Part shown: positions 24,661 through 37,099 of the stretch, piece after piece
Position numbering within the stretch: position 1 is the stretch's first letter
Layout: each line of letters opens with the position of its first letter
NCBI RefSeq assembly: GCF_042242105.1
Contig: NC_092019.1
Span: forward strand, 17,157,328-17,221,327
DNA from: Pempheris klunzingeri
Taxonomy: Eukaryota > Chordata > Actinopteri > Acropomatiformes > Pempheridae
Length of the DNA: 64,000 bases
Reading direction: 5' to 3'
Notes under the pieces: generated by a model
Told to the model about the DNA's origin: nothing
The model's input: only the letters and a program-made list of their open reading frames with translations
The model's database searches: none
Translations under genes and position numbers: made by a program

Positions 24661-27539
24661 TTTTACGCCCGGAGTACGTCCTTTCAGGCAAAGCTCGCTC
24701 CCTATGCACTGTGGATAGAACTGCTTATTACTCCCTCTTTCTGTACCACCCCTACCGGCTGCACCAAGCAAATGTTTAGCCTTTAGTTTAGGTCAGAGTG
24801 TATTCACCTACTGGCCTGTCAATCATAACCAATGGGGCAGGGTTGTAGCCTGAGAGGGAAAACACAGGGCATAAATAATCCACACACATACGTCCTTCTC
24901 TTTGCTAAAGTTAATCAAAAGGAAAAATAAAACTAGTCTAAACTCCAATTACCGATGTTTCATTCCCAATTATTAATCTTAACATCAGCTCATGTTATTT
25001 GTCCATGAGTTGACATGTTCTTCATCATGACCATATTTGGGAGAGGTTGTAATTTCACCCAGTCAGTGATTTATTGTATGTTTTTTACTCAGTGTGTTTT
25101 CAGACTCATAGATCTTAGGCATACTTACTCAATAGAGCACATATATTTTCCCTCAGACCTTCCTGTGAAGCACACACAGCTGCAGGATGTGTGTGTATGT
25201 GTAAAGCCTGTGAGAGTGTGTGCGTTACAGAGAGGGGAGTCATTTCCTGTCAGATGGCATCTCCCACACTTGATCCCCTGATTCATTCAAGCCTTTTGGA
25301 AATCTCTATGGACTGCGAATGAAATACGCAATTGTTGTAATTGTGCATTTTGTAGCAGGACTCACAATGTCTTTTAAAGCATATAATTCTCTTGGGACAA
25401 CTCTGGTAAACAAAACACTCATACAACAAATTTCTGTCATTCACAACTTTTTACTCCTGGCAGTTTGAGTATTGTAGGCTGTTGACTTTAGTGGAATACC
25501 GAAATACTAGTAAGTATATCGGCAAGAACTCCAAACCTTTATTTAAAATCTATATAAAAATAAAAGATTCTTACTTTTGTTGGCCTTATCCTGTTGGCAG
25601 AGTTTTCAAATAAATAAAATACTGTCTTCAGTGTAATTTCCAGCCCATTTCTCACAGAAAATGATAACATGTGCCTGCTGAATGAATAATTTGTTCCCAT
25701 TGTTGTCTTGTTGGCTACATCATCACACAAATATGTCAAGCATTTATGACAACATCTCACAAACAATGACTCACTGCCTGGCACCATTGTGTGAATACCT
25801 GGAGCTTCTGTTTCTTTAACACATGGGAGGAAGCTGGATAGTTAATTAAAAAGAATCTCTTGTCCACTTCTGTTGTTTGATCCAAATTTGGCTTTGTTTT
25901 CCAGGCATATTTAAGTAGATTTCTTCCTTATTGATGGAATGTGAGAATGAATGTGGGGTTAACTATGTGAGGCAGGTTATTTATGCACCAGACTGACACC
26001 CTTCAAAATGTCATCAGGTAAGTGGTGCAATACATGAGTGTTAGCTTCACTGACTGCATTCCATTATAATTGCAGTAAACTTTAAGTCAAGCCACTCATG
26101 AGTTCAGTGTGTAATGCAATTTGTCTGGTATACTGGTGTAGCATTAAGCATAACCAAAGCCTGGAAAAAGACTCTAATATGTGAATTTAACCCAGGAAGG
26201 CTACCACTTATGAGTCATGGGTTTTAATGTTTTTTTTTTCTACAAATTTGGACATTTTAGTAATCTTGGGGGAGTTTATGTACATATACATAGTTTATGC
26301 TTATTCCAGCCTTCTTTTAATCAGAGTCTTGACATTCGTTCAGTAAAGCTTTACGTTGCGAGTCAGTAATTTCCTTGGAAGTGTGTAATAAATACCAGAA
26401 AATAAAGAAATTAGAGGTAAAGTTCTGAGATAATTCAGTTTGTGTTCTGTTTATCCATCCATCCATCCATTGTCTATACCGCTTGTCCTTAAGGGCCGCG
26501 GGGGGGCTGGAGCTGACTGTGGGCGAGAAGCTGTGTGGACCCTGGACTGGTTGCCAGTCAGTCTGAGTTCTTGAGTATAGTTCATGTACTTTAAAATATT
26601 CTATATTTTTCATGTTTCTAACAAATATTATAAAACCAACTACCAGTTCATTCTGCTACCAAGAATTGTCCATGTCGCCGAAGCCAAATACCCTGACCTT
26701 CATTGTTGTCCAAAAAATATCAGTCAGTGTTGCACTGAGTGACCTGTTTCTTCGCTAACATGACCATGGGCGCCGTAGTTCATTTTGAATCGCTGCTAAT
26801 TATTATGCTGTCCTGCTGCTGTAAACAATGACCGAACACACATAAAGTGCAGAACTCCTCACCTGAAATAGTCCCCTACTATTTACTCCTGTTTGGGTAA
26901 CATTTACTAAAAACTGCATTTAGCATTTTTTCATTGAAAATCAAATGATAAACATTTTTTTAAAGGTCTTCTGGAGGAACTAACGAGCTAATGTCTTGGG
27001 GCCAAATGCCACAAAAAATGGTGGAAGTCAGAAAATATTTAAAGGCCAACCAACACAATGTTAATGTTCTTGTTAATGGTCTTTTCATGTGATTTGTTAG
27101 CAATTATAATTAAAAAAAAATGAATTCATAGAATAATGCGAGCCTTATTCTTTAAATTTGAGAAAATATACATATATAGATATGTAAATTAAATATAAAA
27201 AACCCAATTAATTTAAACATTATAGAAAATTACTTGTTGGTAATGGCAGAATTTTAATTTATGATCTCACTATTTCTACTTTTTAATGAAAACATAAAAT
27301 CAAAATTGACACTTACTGTTTGATACTTTTCCCCTGAATATTTGTACATTTACCTTCATATTCACGTAAAAATCCAGTCATCTATATAAACCTGTTGCTT
27401 CATAATGACAAACTGTGGCTCTCAATCACAACATAACCTTTAATATAAACTCTGGAGAGTTGACTGTTAGTCTACATGGTTTATATTTAACAATGTCTGG
27501 TAAAGTCACAGCTACTTTTGGTCCAGCTCTCCCCAATAG
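24661..27539. other. Intergenic, leng8 to cdc42ep5
   Basis: AT-rich DNA between the divergent leng8 and cdc42ep5 genes. I see no exon supported by family similarity, only short open frames without recognisable content. It contains one interspersed repeat copy (26454-26567). Confidence 0.6.
26454..26567. repeat. Fish interspersed repeat with CCATC tract
   Basis: Four CATC units are followed by TTGTCTATACCGCTTGTCCT, GGGCCGCGGGGGGGCTGGAG and GACCCTGGACTGGTTGCCAG. This order is a repeat seen very often in teleost genomes. I recognise the pattern but not with certainty the named family. Confidence 0.6.
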
Positions 27540-27722
27540 GCGTCGCGTCACTTCCTCAGCCTGTGCCCATCCCTTTGGAAAGAAAAAGAAAATTCACACA
27601 GACAAACGACGGCAAGAAAAAGAGCGAGGGAAAAGCCGAGAGGGAGGCGAAAGCAAAAAGCCAGATGAAAGAGCTGGACACAGCGGAGGGAGCCCACCAA
27701 AGACCAGAACATACTCTTTAAA
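27540..27722 (+). other. cdc42ep5: Probable non-coding first exon of cdc42ep5
   Basis: A GC- and purine-rich stretch ends at a strong donor, TTTAAA|GTAAGT, with the GT at 27723-27724. The coding exon has a matching acceptor (GTCTACAG) just before its ATG. CDC42EP genes typically have non-coding 5' exons and one coding exon. The 5' boundary is a guess. An open frame runs through this stretch but resembles nothing and is probably not translated. Confidence 0.5.
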
Positions 27723-27966
27723 GTAAGTTTTCCACACTTTGAATGTTTCGGTGACGCTCACTCAGATCAATTGATCAGCAGTTTTACATTGATCCAAACG
27801 TCTCTCTCACCGATTGTTCAATAAGTGTTGCCGTGGCGTGCTCTTAGTATAGCCTATAATATATGTATCTAACTAATATAACACATCATTTACTTTCATT
27901 GATGTTATTGTAAAGTTTTAAGTTGGGGTAGGCCTGTAAGCCCCCTCCCCTTCCCAGTTTAACTCA

Positions 27967-27999
27967 CACACACGCACACACACACACACACACGCACAC
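27967..27999. repeat. (CA)n microsatellite, interrupted
   Basis: CA units interrupted by CG steps, in the inferred cdc42ep5 intron. Confidence 0.85.
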
Positions 28000-28595
28000 A
28001 CGGACAAAAACACTGTGTATTATGGTTTGCAGTGTGTGATGTTGATGGAAAGGTTTTTGTAATGGTGTCTCACCTCAAATGTATGGGGCAATATTGTCTT
28101 CCACCAACTGTAATAATTATTAACTTGAAATGTTGCCCTGTGGCCTCAACAGGAATAGTTTTTTCATATGAATCAATATGAATTGAATACCCACCAAAGC
28201 AGCACAGCTCTGTTTGGTTTGGTATCATAGATTCTTTTTTTTTTTAATGGAGAAAGGTACTGCCTTGTTTTTGTCCACACAAACCCCTGAGGGTAGAGAA
28301 AAGTATGCATGAGTGTGTTTCAAGTACAAGTCTCAGCATGGCCTTCACAGCTGCAGCAGGTCCACATTTCTCATTGGTTTCCTACAATATTGCACAACTT
28401 TGTGAAGTGTTGATGCCGCCTTGTCTTATCAGGACTCTGGACTGGAGCTCCTACATTTCGGTTTCTTTCTGCGCAGTTTTTGTTTTACACTATGTTATCT
28501 CATTTGCTCAGTCTTACTTCTGTCATTCACTGTGTTAACTTATATAACCAAGAATTTGCTATTTTTCCCTTTCCTTCCACAAACTGTCTACAGTC

Positions 28596-29513
28596 ATGCC
28601 TCTGCACAAATCCTCCCGGGCCCCTCGCCTGGACCCTACCATGATATCAGCCCCACTGGGTGACTTTCGCCACACCATGCACATTGGGAGGGGAGGTGAT
28701 GCCTTTGGAGACACCTCCTTCCTGTCCACTCTTGGCCCGAGCCCGGCCAGCCTCGATCCGGGGAGTCCAGGGGGCACGCCAGCTGCTGAGTCTGAGGTGG
28801 CAGTCAACCACAGCGATCTCTATACAGATGCTTCAGGAAGCCCACAGAACAATGAGCTGCAGCACTCTGAGTCGGTGTCTTCGTTCACCCTGGACCTGGA
28901 CCTGGATCTAGGCCCGTCCATGCTGGGGGACGTACTAGGGGTGATGGATGGCCTGGGGCTTGACTCCAATGAGGAGGATGTGTTCAGTCCCACGTCCTCT
29001 GTGGGCACAAAGCAGGGAAAAGGGGCCACGGAGATGTCTGTGAACATGCAGAACGAGCTGAATGGGAAGAACTTGGTTGGGTTGGATGGAAACCAGGTGG
29101 GAGACGGCAGGATACCAGACGGGAACGGAATCAAGCCAAAGGGGTTACGGCCAAAAGTGCGATTCAGTGATAAACGAGAGGAGATCATTCGCCAAGCATC
29201 TGAAGAGGAAGAGGGTCAAGGGTTTGACTTCCAGGATGAGGATCAACTGGCGTGCCGTAGTCCAACGAGGGGTGAGAGTGAGAGGGGCCAGAGCGTAGTA
29301 GGTGGGGGTGAAACCGAGTTCACCAATCACAGAGTAGATTTGCCACCGAGTCCGGCTTCGTCACATAGCTCAGAGTATGAAGGAGTCACCTCATTGGACA
29401 GGAGGAGGGTCGACAGCTGCCACTCAGAGACTGATTCAGAGGAGGAGGAGGAGGAGGAAGTAGGACGGGGCTACACATTTGAAGATGAGTTTGATGATGA
29501 GATTGGTCTATAG
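28596..29513 (+). CDS. cdc42ep5: CDC42 effector protein 5-like (Borg family), single coding exon
   Basis: Cdc42 effector of the Borg family, which binds Cdc42-GTP through a CRIB motif and septins through a Borg domain to organise actin and septin filaments. The 305-residue frame starts at the ATG seven bases after the acceptor AG. Residues 16-35 hold the CRIB motif (MISAPLGDFRHTMHIGRGGD), followed by AFGDTSFLSTLG. Near residues 100-117 is the Borg motif LDLGPSMLGDVLGVMDG, and the C-terminus ends DDEIGL. ISAPLGDFRH, LDLGPSML and the VIGL-like end fit CDC42EP5 better than EP1-EP4, and the LENG8/LENG9/TTYH1 neighbourhood agrees. Human CDC42EP5 is about 148 residues; here about 170 mostly acidic, low-complexity residues lie between the Borg motif and the C-terminus, including a Glu run near 285. 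A cdc42ep1 identity is less likely. Confidence 0.88.
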   Translation: MPLHKSSRAPRLDPTMISAPLGDFRHTMHIGRGGDAFGDTSFLSTLGPSPASLDPGSPGGTPAAESEVAVNHSDLYTDASGSPQNNELQHSESVSSFTLDLDLDLGPSMLGDVLGVMDGLGLDSNEEDVFSPTSSVGTKQGKGATEMSVNMQNELNGKNLVGLDGNQVGDGRIPDGNGIKPKGLRPKVRFSDKREEIIRQASEEEEGQGFDFQDEDQLACRSPTRGESERGQSVVGGGETEFTNHRVDLPPSPASSHSSEYEGVTSLDRRRVDSCHSETDSEEEEEEEVGRGYTFEDEFDDEIGL

Positions 29514-30490
29514 GGGATGGGTACGGTTTCCCCCTGAAAACAGATCTTTGCTGTCAATTAAATTAATTATACTGTATTTTCATGAGCTCAGTATCATTTA
29601 AATGGGAGGCTATAACAATATGCAAACTGGATTTTTCAAGACTCAGTGAAAGATATCTAGTCCGACGATGTTGCTCAACTGGAAAAGACATTTTATGTTT
29701 TATCTATAAGGGGAACAGATAGAGATAAGATTGTTATTTTGATCAGAAAGATTTGGCCAATGTGTCATTTAGGTTATTACAGTGGCAGGTTTGTAGCACT
29801 TTGACTGATTTCATTCATCTGGAAGCTTCGCTATGAAACTGATGCTGTGGAAATTTAGTCAGGCTGATAAATTAATGACGCTTGCATTGTCAATTTGAAC
29901 TATGAACTATATTTGCCATCTAAAGCGCACACAACAGGCGTTGTTTATTGAGCTTTATGTTATCGTGCCTTAAAAGGAGCTGTGTGCATTATTGTACCGT
30001 GTCATATCAATGTCTTAATAGTTATTTCTCATATTGCATGTTTATTACAATCTCCGTGTCTTCTCTCGATGTTTAAGCTTTACAGATGGTTTCCAGAGAC
30101 ACTGTCAGTTATCCTGTGTATAATTATTTACTGTGAATTTGTCACATTCCAAATCTGACAGTGTGAGCTTCTCAGATCTTGTTTCATAGTGCTGTTATTT
30201 AGCATGCTTTCAAGTTACCAAAGCTTTTCTTTGGGCTGTGGGGCTGGACTATTACTAAAAATGCTGAGACAATCATGGGATTTAAAAGGTCAATTGTAAA
30301 TCAGGACCAGCAGTGTATTTTTGTATGTTTCTTGCTTGTAAAATGCTTGCTTTTAAAAAAGTATTTTATTTCATAATGCTGTAAAAGGGAATAACCATTG
30401 TGCTCATCTGTTAAAAATGCTGGTTTAAACACATTCTGTGGTTTAATAAGGATTACAGTGAAAACAATAAAGCAGTTATTGGGATTTTAA
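29514..30490 (+). other. cdc42ep5: cdc42ep5 3' UTR with poly(A) signal
   Basis: AT-rich non-coding sequence after the stop. A clear AATAAA at 30466-30471 marks the likely end. The convergent grwd1 gene stops at 30963, so the two genes are tail to tail less than 500 bp apart. Confidence 0.65.
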
Positions 30491-30962
30491 GATATTCACG
30501 AGCCTTGGCTGACTCTTATTTTCTATGGGAATGACCCCAGGGCAAAACTGGAGCAAAAAAGTATTCACTATTCAGTGTAAATCTGAAGGTCATTCTGTGC
30601 TCTCCTCCATTATGAATAAAAACAGATATGGTAGACCACCCTCTTTAAAGACATGACTTTAAGAAGAAAAAAACACAGTTTTAAGCATTTTATTGTAAGC
30701 ATGCAGGGAATGCCTAAAATATTTCACACATCTGTAAAACATACAGACTGAAAGCTCAATAGTAAAGAATATGACACCATACGGCGCCTATGTTGGCCAA
30801 TAAATGTCCGAAATAAGAATTATTACCTACACAGCTGAGTTATGTACATTATTTACCATATAAGGGTTTACTGCTCATTACACATACACATTAAATGTGT
30901 ACTACTCGCGTAAATGCAAAAATCATCTGTTTCTCCCTCAAACACACACACACAGACACACA

Positions 30963-33900
30963 CTACACAGATATTGTCCTGAACACGTTGAATCCTGACA
31001 GAGCCGTGGAGATCATCACACCAGGTATCTGTGGGTGCCAGTGGATCTCCTTGATCTCGGACTGGCCCTGGTGCAGGAACAGTAGTTGAGGGGGTAAGTC
31101 CTTCACCTCCTCCACCCTCGCGCCCACGTCACATGACTCCACAGACAGATCCCACTGGCTGACGACGTCGTCCGCGCCTGAGGCAGCGAACACGCTCGAG
31201 TCCACGGGGCTCCACTCCACGGACGTGATGGGCGCACTGTGCTGCTTGAAGTTTGCCACGGGCTTCCCAGTCTGCAGGTACAGGGGGTGAACAAGAGCGC
31301 TTAGGTGCATCAGGCTACCACACATGAACAGTGATCTGTAAATCTGTATTTTCTGCTCACAAATTGCAACAGGAAATTGACAAGGTGTAGGAGTGTGTTT
31401 TAAAGGCAGGTAAAAAAAAGGATTCCTGAATTAGGTGGAAGGTGACTGTGGTAATTACGCCCTATTGCGTAAAAGGAACGAGATGGCACAAATATTATTG
31501 GTTAGGAGGGGCTGCCAAACTGTGAGGGTGTTACACTGCAAGTGCTGTTTTGTTTTCTAGCTCTAATGGCAGGTTACTTTGCTGTGATGACACACTAATC
31601 AAACCGCCAGATCCTCACTCCAGCTCATACATGGACAAGTAATAACTCATAGCTGTATAACTGTCAACTGAATTAACTTGCATGAGTTAAATGAATACTA
31701 ATAAAGTTTTTGGTTTTTGGAGAGTGAAACCGTCTGCTGTTGGTCTTCACCTTGAACTGTCGCAGGTCCCATACTTTCAGAAGCCCATCATCCCCCCCCG
31801 ACACGATGAATGGTTCGCTCCTGTTCCAGCTGATCACATTGACGTCTGATGCGTGAGCTTCGTCGGCTGAAAGCATTGAATTGGGCGGGGCACGGATATC
31901 CCAGATACGAATCGACTGATCCACCGAACAAGATGCAAAAACCTGTGGCGGATGAGAGAGAGTACAGATTCTGAGATTTGAGCCAGAGGCCACATATTTG
32001 AAAAATAAGATTTTATTTCTTGTAAATAATTTTTGATTGGTGTTCAGGAGGAGTGTGAGAGAGTTTAGATTTTCATGTTCATAATTTGTGTTTATTGCTT
32101 TTAAATCACAGTCAGCACCAATAAGCTTGCTAGAGCCTGACAAAGGGCAAACAGCGTGCAGTCAGAGGCAAAATGGTAACAACCATCATCAGGCTGTAGG
32201 ATCACATGCCATAAACTAGTTTGGCAACTTGTTCAACGAGGCCCTGAAGAGAACATATAACTTACATATTTTGTCTCTTAGTTACAACATTGTGGTAGCA
32301 TATAGCTACAGTGTTAACAGGCAGTTTTTATGGCCAGCATAGTTTCATTCATTCCAGTCATTCATTTCCTTAACCATACGTTATTCTTCCATAGGTGGTA
32401 AGCTCAGTTTAACACCGGAGACAACCTCTGCCTCTGCATTTGAATCATCCTTGCTATTCAGGATCAGTGGAGCTAGTCCAGCTTCGAGGCCTGCACTGCG
32501 GTCACGGGGCAATAAGGACACCTAACATGCATGTCAAATCCCAATATGCAGGTCTAATACTTTGCAAGTACATGTAATCTGTGGGGTTTTAACAGGAGGT
32601 CGATCATGCAGTGAGCAGACGGTGCTTAAAAAGGATAACTCCGGTGACTTTGGCCTTATCTTTACATATTTTAGGCTCAAAATGAATGGTAGGAACACAA
32701 ACTGGTCCAGTAGATCTGCAGCTGAGAACATGTCGCCAACAAGCTTCAATGGTTGTAATGAAATCCTTCAGGTCGATTGCATCTGATCAAAGTGCATCCA
32801 CTAGAAGTGCAGAAAGGCTTAGATTGTTATTGTTAGTGTCTGACAACATTATGGAAAGGATCCCTACAGAGATAGACCCTGTAAGATCCTTTTTGTTTAA
32901 CCAGAAATAGCCGGTTTAACAAAGCCACCAGACTCCATTGACAAATACAGTAATTTTACATGGTAGTCGCTATGTTTTTGTGTGACGTTGTGTGTTTTAA
33001 AGGGTTAATTCGGATCAGGAGTAATTGATCGAGGTAGCAGAAGACCAGCCACTCCTGTGTTCTGCAAGGTTACATTACTGTTTTAGTGAATGGAGTCTGG
33101 TGGGTTTGAATAGTGCAATAGAGCAGCTGTTTCTGGTTAAACAGAAAGGATCTTACAGGTCTATCTCTCTAATATCATCAGGCATTTCCGATAACAATCT
33201 GAGCTTCTAAGTGGTCAAAACAAGCACTTTTAGTGGATGCATTTTTTATCAGGTGCAGTTATAGTCTGCTGTAATGGAATAATGCAATTCCAAAAGTACC
33301 TTCCAGTCATTTTAACACCCGCTAAAGCACCTCTGTCTGACCCAGTATCTCACTATTTTCCTGTATACATACTGTAGCTTCAGTGGGCGACCACTGCAGA
33401 TCCTCCACAGACTTGCTGTGGGAGCTGAAAGGTCGTTGATCAATCTGCCATGCAGCCCCCCCCTCTCGTGGCTCCCACACATGGATGTTCTTCTTGCAGT
33501 CTCCACTGACAAGACGACCTGATAATGAAGTACAAACACAACACTTCAGGTTTTGTTTGACAGACACACAGACATTATTTATTTAAAATGATGTCTGAGG
33601 AATTTCCCGACACCATTCTTTCACAACACTCTCAGCCATCCTGATGAGGGTCCTTCCTTGAATTGTTTCACTGAATTTGTTCCAGTTTTATTTTTTGTGG
33701 TTGAGCATCTTTCAGCCTCTATAACTACAACGTAGTATGTGTACATGTTACACACAGCTGAGAAGCTAATGCTTTTGTTCCTGTTTGTTGGTTTGACTGT
33801 TTCGTATTTAGCAGAATAAACCAGGCTGTAATAACATTTTGTAGCGAGCTGGCCCATGGGACAAGTTAAGGAATGTGTGGGTATCTCAATGGATCTGGAT

Positions 33901-36900
33901 TCAAGTGTTTCAAGATGTTTTGACATCCAAAACTTGATGGCTGCCCTACAAAATTTAATTCATCAGCTGTACAACAATAAGCAAACATGGATGTTGTGAC
34001 CTTTACAGTGTGATTTTCAGTTTGGGAATTCACCCAGAAGTCTCAGACAGTAAAGAGTGAGAGACAGAAAATGAAGCGTTTGGCACAAAACTGTAACTCG
34101 CACATCACAAAGTCGACCAGGTGGAGCCTTCCCATTATAGTACAATACGTACTGTAGTCAATTCATTTTAAAGTGCAAACAAGGCCAGAATGACTGTGAG
34201 GACTTACCAGGTACTGTAGGTGACCAATCAATAGCAAAGCCTTCAGTCATGTGTCCTGAGAAACTGAAGAGAGCCGTGGCCTCCTTTTGTTGTTTGATGA
34301 AAGCTTCCATAGCAGCAGAACTGTGGACGGCTTCCAGCTGAGTTTGGAGGTCAAATATTTCTACCTGTCCCTTCTCTGACCAGACGGCAGCCAATGACTG
34401 CTTTCCACGCTGGGTCACCTGGAAATTGACAAGCAAAATCAGTAATCTGGAACCTCAGACAAGTGAAGTAAAGGAGACATAGTGGCTTAGTTTATTACAC
34501 GTCAGCCTGGAAAATGATACACAACATACTCGAACTCTGTTGATTCCTCCGTAGTGAGGCATCATGGCCAGCTCCATCTGTGGCTTCTTATCTGCATCTT
34601 CATCGTCATCACTTTCCTCATCGCTGCTTTCTTCCTCCTCCTTATCTTGCTCTGTCCCATGAAGGTTGTGCATGCGCATGACGAGAAGTCTGCAAGAAAA
34701 GCAAAATAACGCATTTAGGAGGATGTAGATGACATTATTTCACTGTGGCGTAGAGCCGTTTTTTTTTTCCCAGACAAAACACTTGAGTTGCGAGAATATT
34801 CTCAGCTGTTTTGTGGATAATGTCAAAACAGAACTGAAACAAAACGGTAACTAAGAGTCCTGTTACAGTGTTTAAGAGTTCAGAATTAATGTGTTCATAA
34901 ATACAAAAGATGTAGGTGTTAACAGTGTGAGATAGACGTAAGCTAGAGAAATCAAGCTAAGCCTTTTACCCTGAGGGGTGCAAAGCCAATTAACATCAAA
35001 TTAATTAGTAATTAAGAAAAGTGAACAACAGTAATTGAACACTATGCCCCTAATTATCAAAAGCCCTCTAGAAGCTACAATAAGTGATTATTAAGGCCTA
35101 GCATGTGTGTTTACTCAAGTCTGTTCTTAAGTGCAATTTTATGTTTCATTTAAATTCAAAATTTCTAATTGTGCGTTTCTGACTTGAAAATAAGGTTCCA
35201 AGTCAGCATCCAAGTTGAAAATCTGATCTGAAAAGCTCTGACGTATCCAGCTTGGCACGTAATAATACAGAATTACAACTAACAACTAAGAAATATTGAG
35301 ACTTCACATCCTGTTTATGTCTTTGGTTTTATATTGTCAATGCACAGGATTTCGATGCTCACACGATCATAAAACAGTTTATTGACGTGAACGCTTACAA
35401 GATGGTAACATGGGAATTTTCCAATTTCTCTCATCCACCACAATGTGACGTGAAGGTGACATTAATGGGAATGTTTGAGATTAATTTAGCCGAAGAAAAA
35501 GAAATTAGCATTCAAATCTAACATGGATACAATTCTTGTAATTAATTCATACGCAATGGTTTCCTCTTTACATTCCTTGTACATAATCGGTTAACTTCTG
35601 GACTTATTAAGTGGCTTTATTAAGTTTAAGTTAAGACTTATTCTGATTCTGTTTGTAGAGTTTCAACAGACAAAAAAAAAAAAAAAAAAAAAAAAGACAT
35701 CTCATCTCTGGACAAATATTGTGGACAATACTGTCAAATTGTGCCTTTAGAATTGTGTTAATTGAGTTTAATTAATTAAATATTTGTTCAACATTTGCTT
35801 CCATTTCTGTGCCAGTTGTGTTTTACATTTGTAATATTTCATTTATTTGTGTGTGCTCAGTTTTTCCTGTAAAAACAGTTAAAACATTGATTAAACCCAA
35901 TGATGTAAGAAAAAATAAGAAGGGATCTTTCACTAAAGTTAAAGTAGCAACACCACAGAAATACTCTGCTACAAGTAAAAGTCCTGCATTCAAAATTTTA
36001 CCTTAAAAGTATAAGAACCTAAATGTGCTTAAAGTACCAAAAGTAAAAGTACTTGTTGCCGTACAGTGAGCAGTGGTTCATTTTTAAGTGCCTTCATTGA
36101 TTTGTTTAGGTGTAGGTTATGTGCTCCTGTCATGTTATGTGGAAAATGCAATATATGCATATTTGTCACAAATATACTTATAATGCATGAATTGTTGATG
36201 TTTACATCATTTTGATGTTGCAGCTGGAGCAGCTTGTGATTTTACTCCCTGAGGATCAGTAAAGTTTTACCTTAACCTACAATAAAACATTGTGATTTAT
36301 TTGTTGATCATATTTTGTATTAATACTCTGAATCTGCAAAGACACTAAAGGTTATCAGGTAAACGTAGTGGAGTAAAAAAAGTACACAAGTTGAAAGCAG
36401 CAGTCAAGTAAAAGTACATCATAACTGTACTTCAGAGCAGTACTTCAGTAAATGTGGTGGGTTTCTAGCACTGATTACTTCTACCTGTGATACCTTTTTG
36501 CAGCCTCTTTAATCAGTGTGTGTGTGTGAGAGGCGCTGACAGCAGCAGCAGCACACACACAGTGTGTCAGGATGCTTGTACCTGTTGCTCAGGGCTGTCT
36601 CCGCCTGTGTGCCCGCACAGAGCAGCATGGACAGAGGAAACTGCTCCCTGTTCTCCCCATCTCCGTCTGTCAGGACGTCGAAGCTCAGACACGGAGCACC
36701 TGAGCACAAACAACACAAAAAAACACCGCCTGTAACTTCACACTGAAGGCTGCTGTGTAGAGATGTCAGCCTGTTTGGCTCCTGCTGATCCCACTTGCCT
36801 GTCTGACACTCGTGGAACATGCGGTACGCAGACCGGTCCATCTCCAGCTCCACTCCGGGCTGAAGAGGCTCGATCCCGGGGACGTACACCCTCCTCTCCC

Positions 36901-37021
36901 CCTCTCCGTCCCTTCCTTCCTCCTCCATGTCTTCTCCTTCGTCGTCGTCGCTGCCGACTTCGTCCATCTCCTCCATCTCGCCTCCTTCCTCGGCAAACGT
37001 GTCCTCCTCGGGCGCAGACAT
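30963..37021 (-). CDS. grwd1: Glutamate-rich WD repeat-containing protein 1, complete, 7 exons
   Basis: Nuclear/nucleolar WD-repeat protein; human GRWD1 binds histones and takes part in ribosome biogenesis, and its yeast relative Rrb1 is a chaperone for ribosomal protein L3. Coding exons in transcript order: 37021-36799, 36699-36582, 34689-34530, 34418-34208, 33518-33373, 31942-31751, 31271-30963. They join in frame to 452 residues (human 446). Seen: an acidic N-terminus, the CAF1C-type histone-binding segment ([18 protein letters not shown]), LRMHNLHG-like RMHNLHGT, a second acidic block, [10 protein letters not shown], then WD repeats with [49 protein letters not shown] and the conserved end [15 protein letters not shown]. 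Intron 1 starts with GC instead of GT. Introns 2 and 5 are large for this gene because of mobile elements. Confidence 0.96.
32783..33252. mobile_element. Fold-back element in a grwd1 intron
   Basis: Two inverted arms lie at about 32783-32959 and 33069-33252. For example, left-arm AAAGTGCATCCACTAGAAGTGC pairs with right-arm GCACTTTTAGTGGATGCAT; GTAAGATCC..TTTTTGTTTAACCAGAAA pairs with TTTCTGGTTAAACAGAAAGGAT; CCACCAGACTCCATTGAC pairs with GAATGGAGTCTGGTGG. Roughly 180-bp arms with a 110-bp spacer and no coding sequence fit a palindromic MITE. Confidence 0.75.
35672..35695. repeat. Poly(A) run
   Basis: Twenty-four A in grwd1 intron 2, just upstream of a MITE copy. Confidence 0.9.
35940..36473. 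mobile_element. hAT-like MITE, copy B
   Basis: Shares CTGCTACAAGTAAAAGTCCT, GCATTCAAAATTTTACCTTA, GTGGAGTAAAAAAAGTACA and a TTCAGTAAATGTGG...CTAGCACTG end with copies A and C. The left terminus is degraded. It lies in grwd1 intron 2. Confidence 0.65.
36700..36798 (-). other. grwd1: grwd1 intron 1, GC-AG type
   Basis: On the minus strand the donor reads ACAG|GCAAGTGG and the acceptor TGCTCAG|GT. Joining here gives QTGAPCLSF, as in human GRWD1, and no GT donor nearby gives that protein. The remaining donor bases (AG|GCAAGT) match the known GC-intron consensus. Confidence 0.85.
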
Positions 37022-37044
37022 CTTGGCAGAGGCAGGCTTTGCTT

Positions 37045-37053
37045 ACTTCCGGT
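37045..37053 (-). promoter_or_regulatory. grwd1: ETS/GABP-type motif at the grwd1 start
   Basis: ACTTCCGGT lies about 25 bp upstream of the grwd1 ATG. This is the ETS consensus common in core promoters of housekeeping and ribosome-biogenesis genes. No TATA box was noted. Confidence 0.45.
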
Positions 37054-37099
37054 ATGCCGAGCAGCCACGTGGTTTAAACACCCCGCGCTGTCACCCCTC

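Noticed and set aside
27415-27726. 103-residue open frame upstream of cdc42ep5, starting MALNHN
   Set aside because: It resembles no family, is Lys/Glu-rich because of purine-rich DNA, and runs across a strong splice donor (27723). More likely 5' UTR exon sequence.
28596-29513. cdc42ep1 as the identity of the Borg gene
   Set aside because: Length is nearer to EP1, but the CRIB flank, the Borg motif and the C-terminal IGL end match EP5, as does the location next to leng8.
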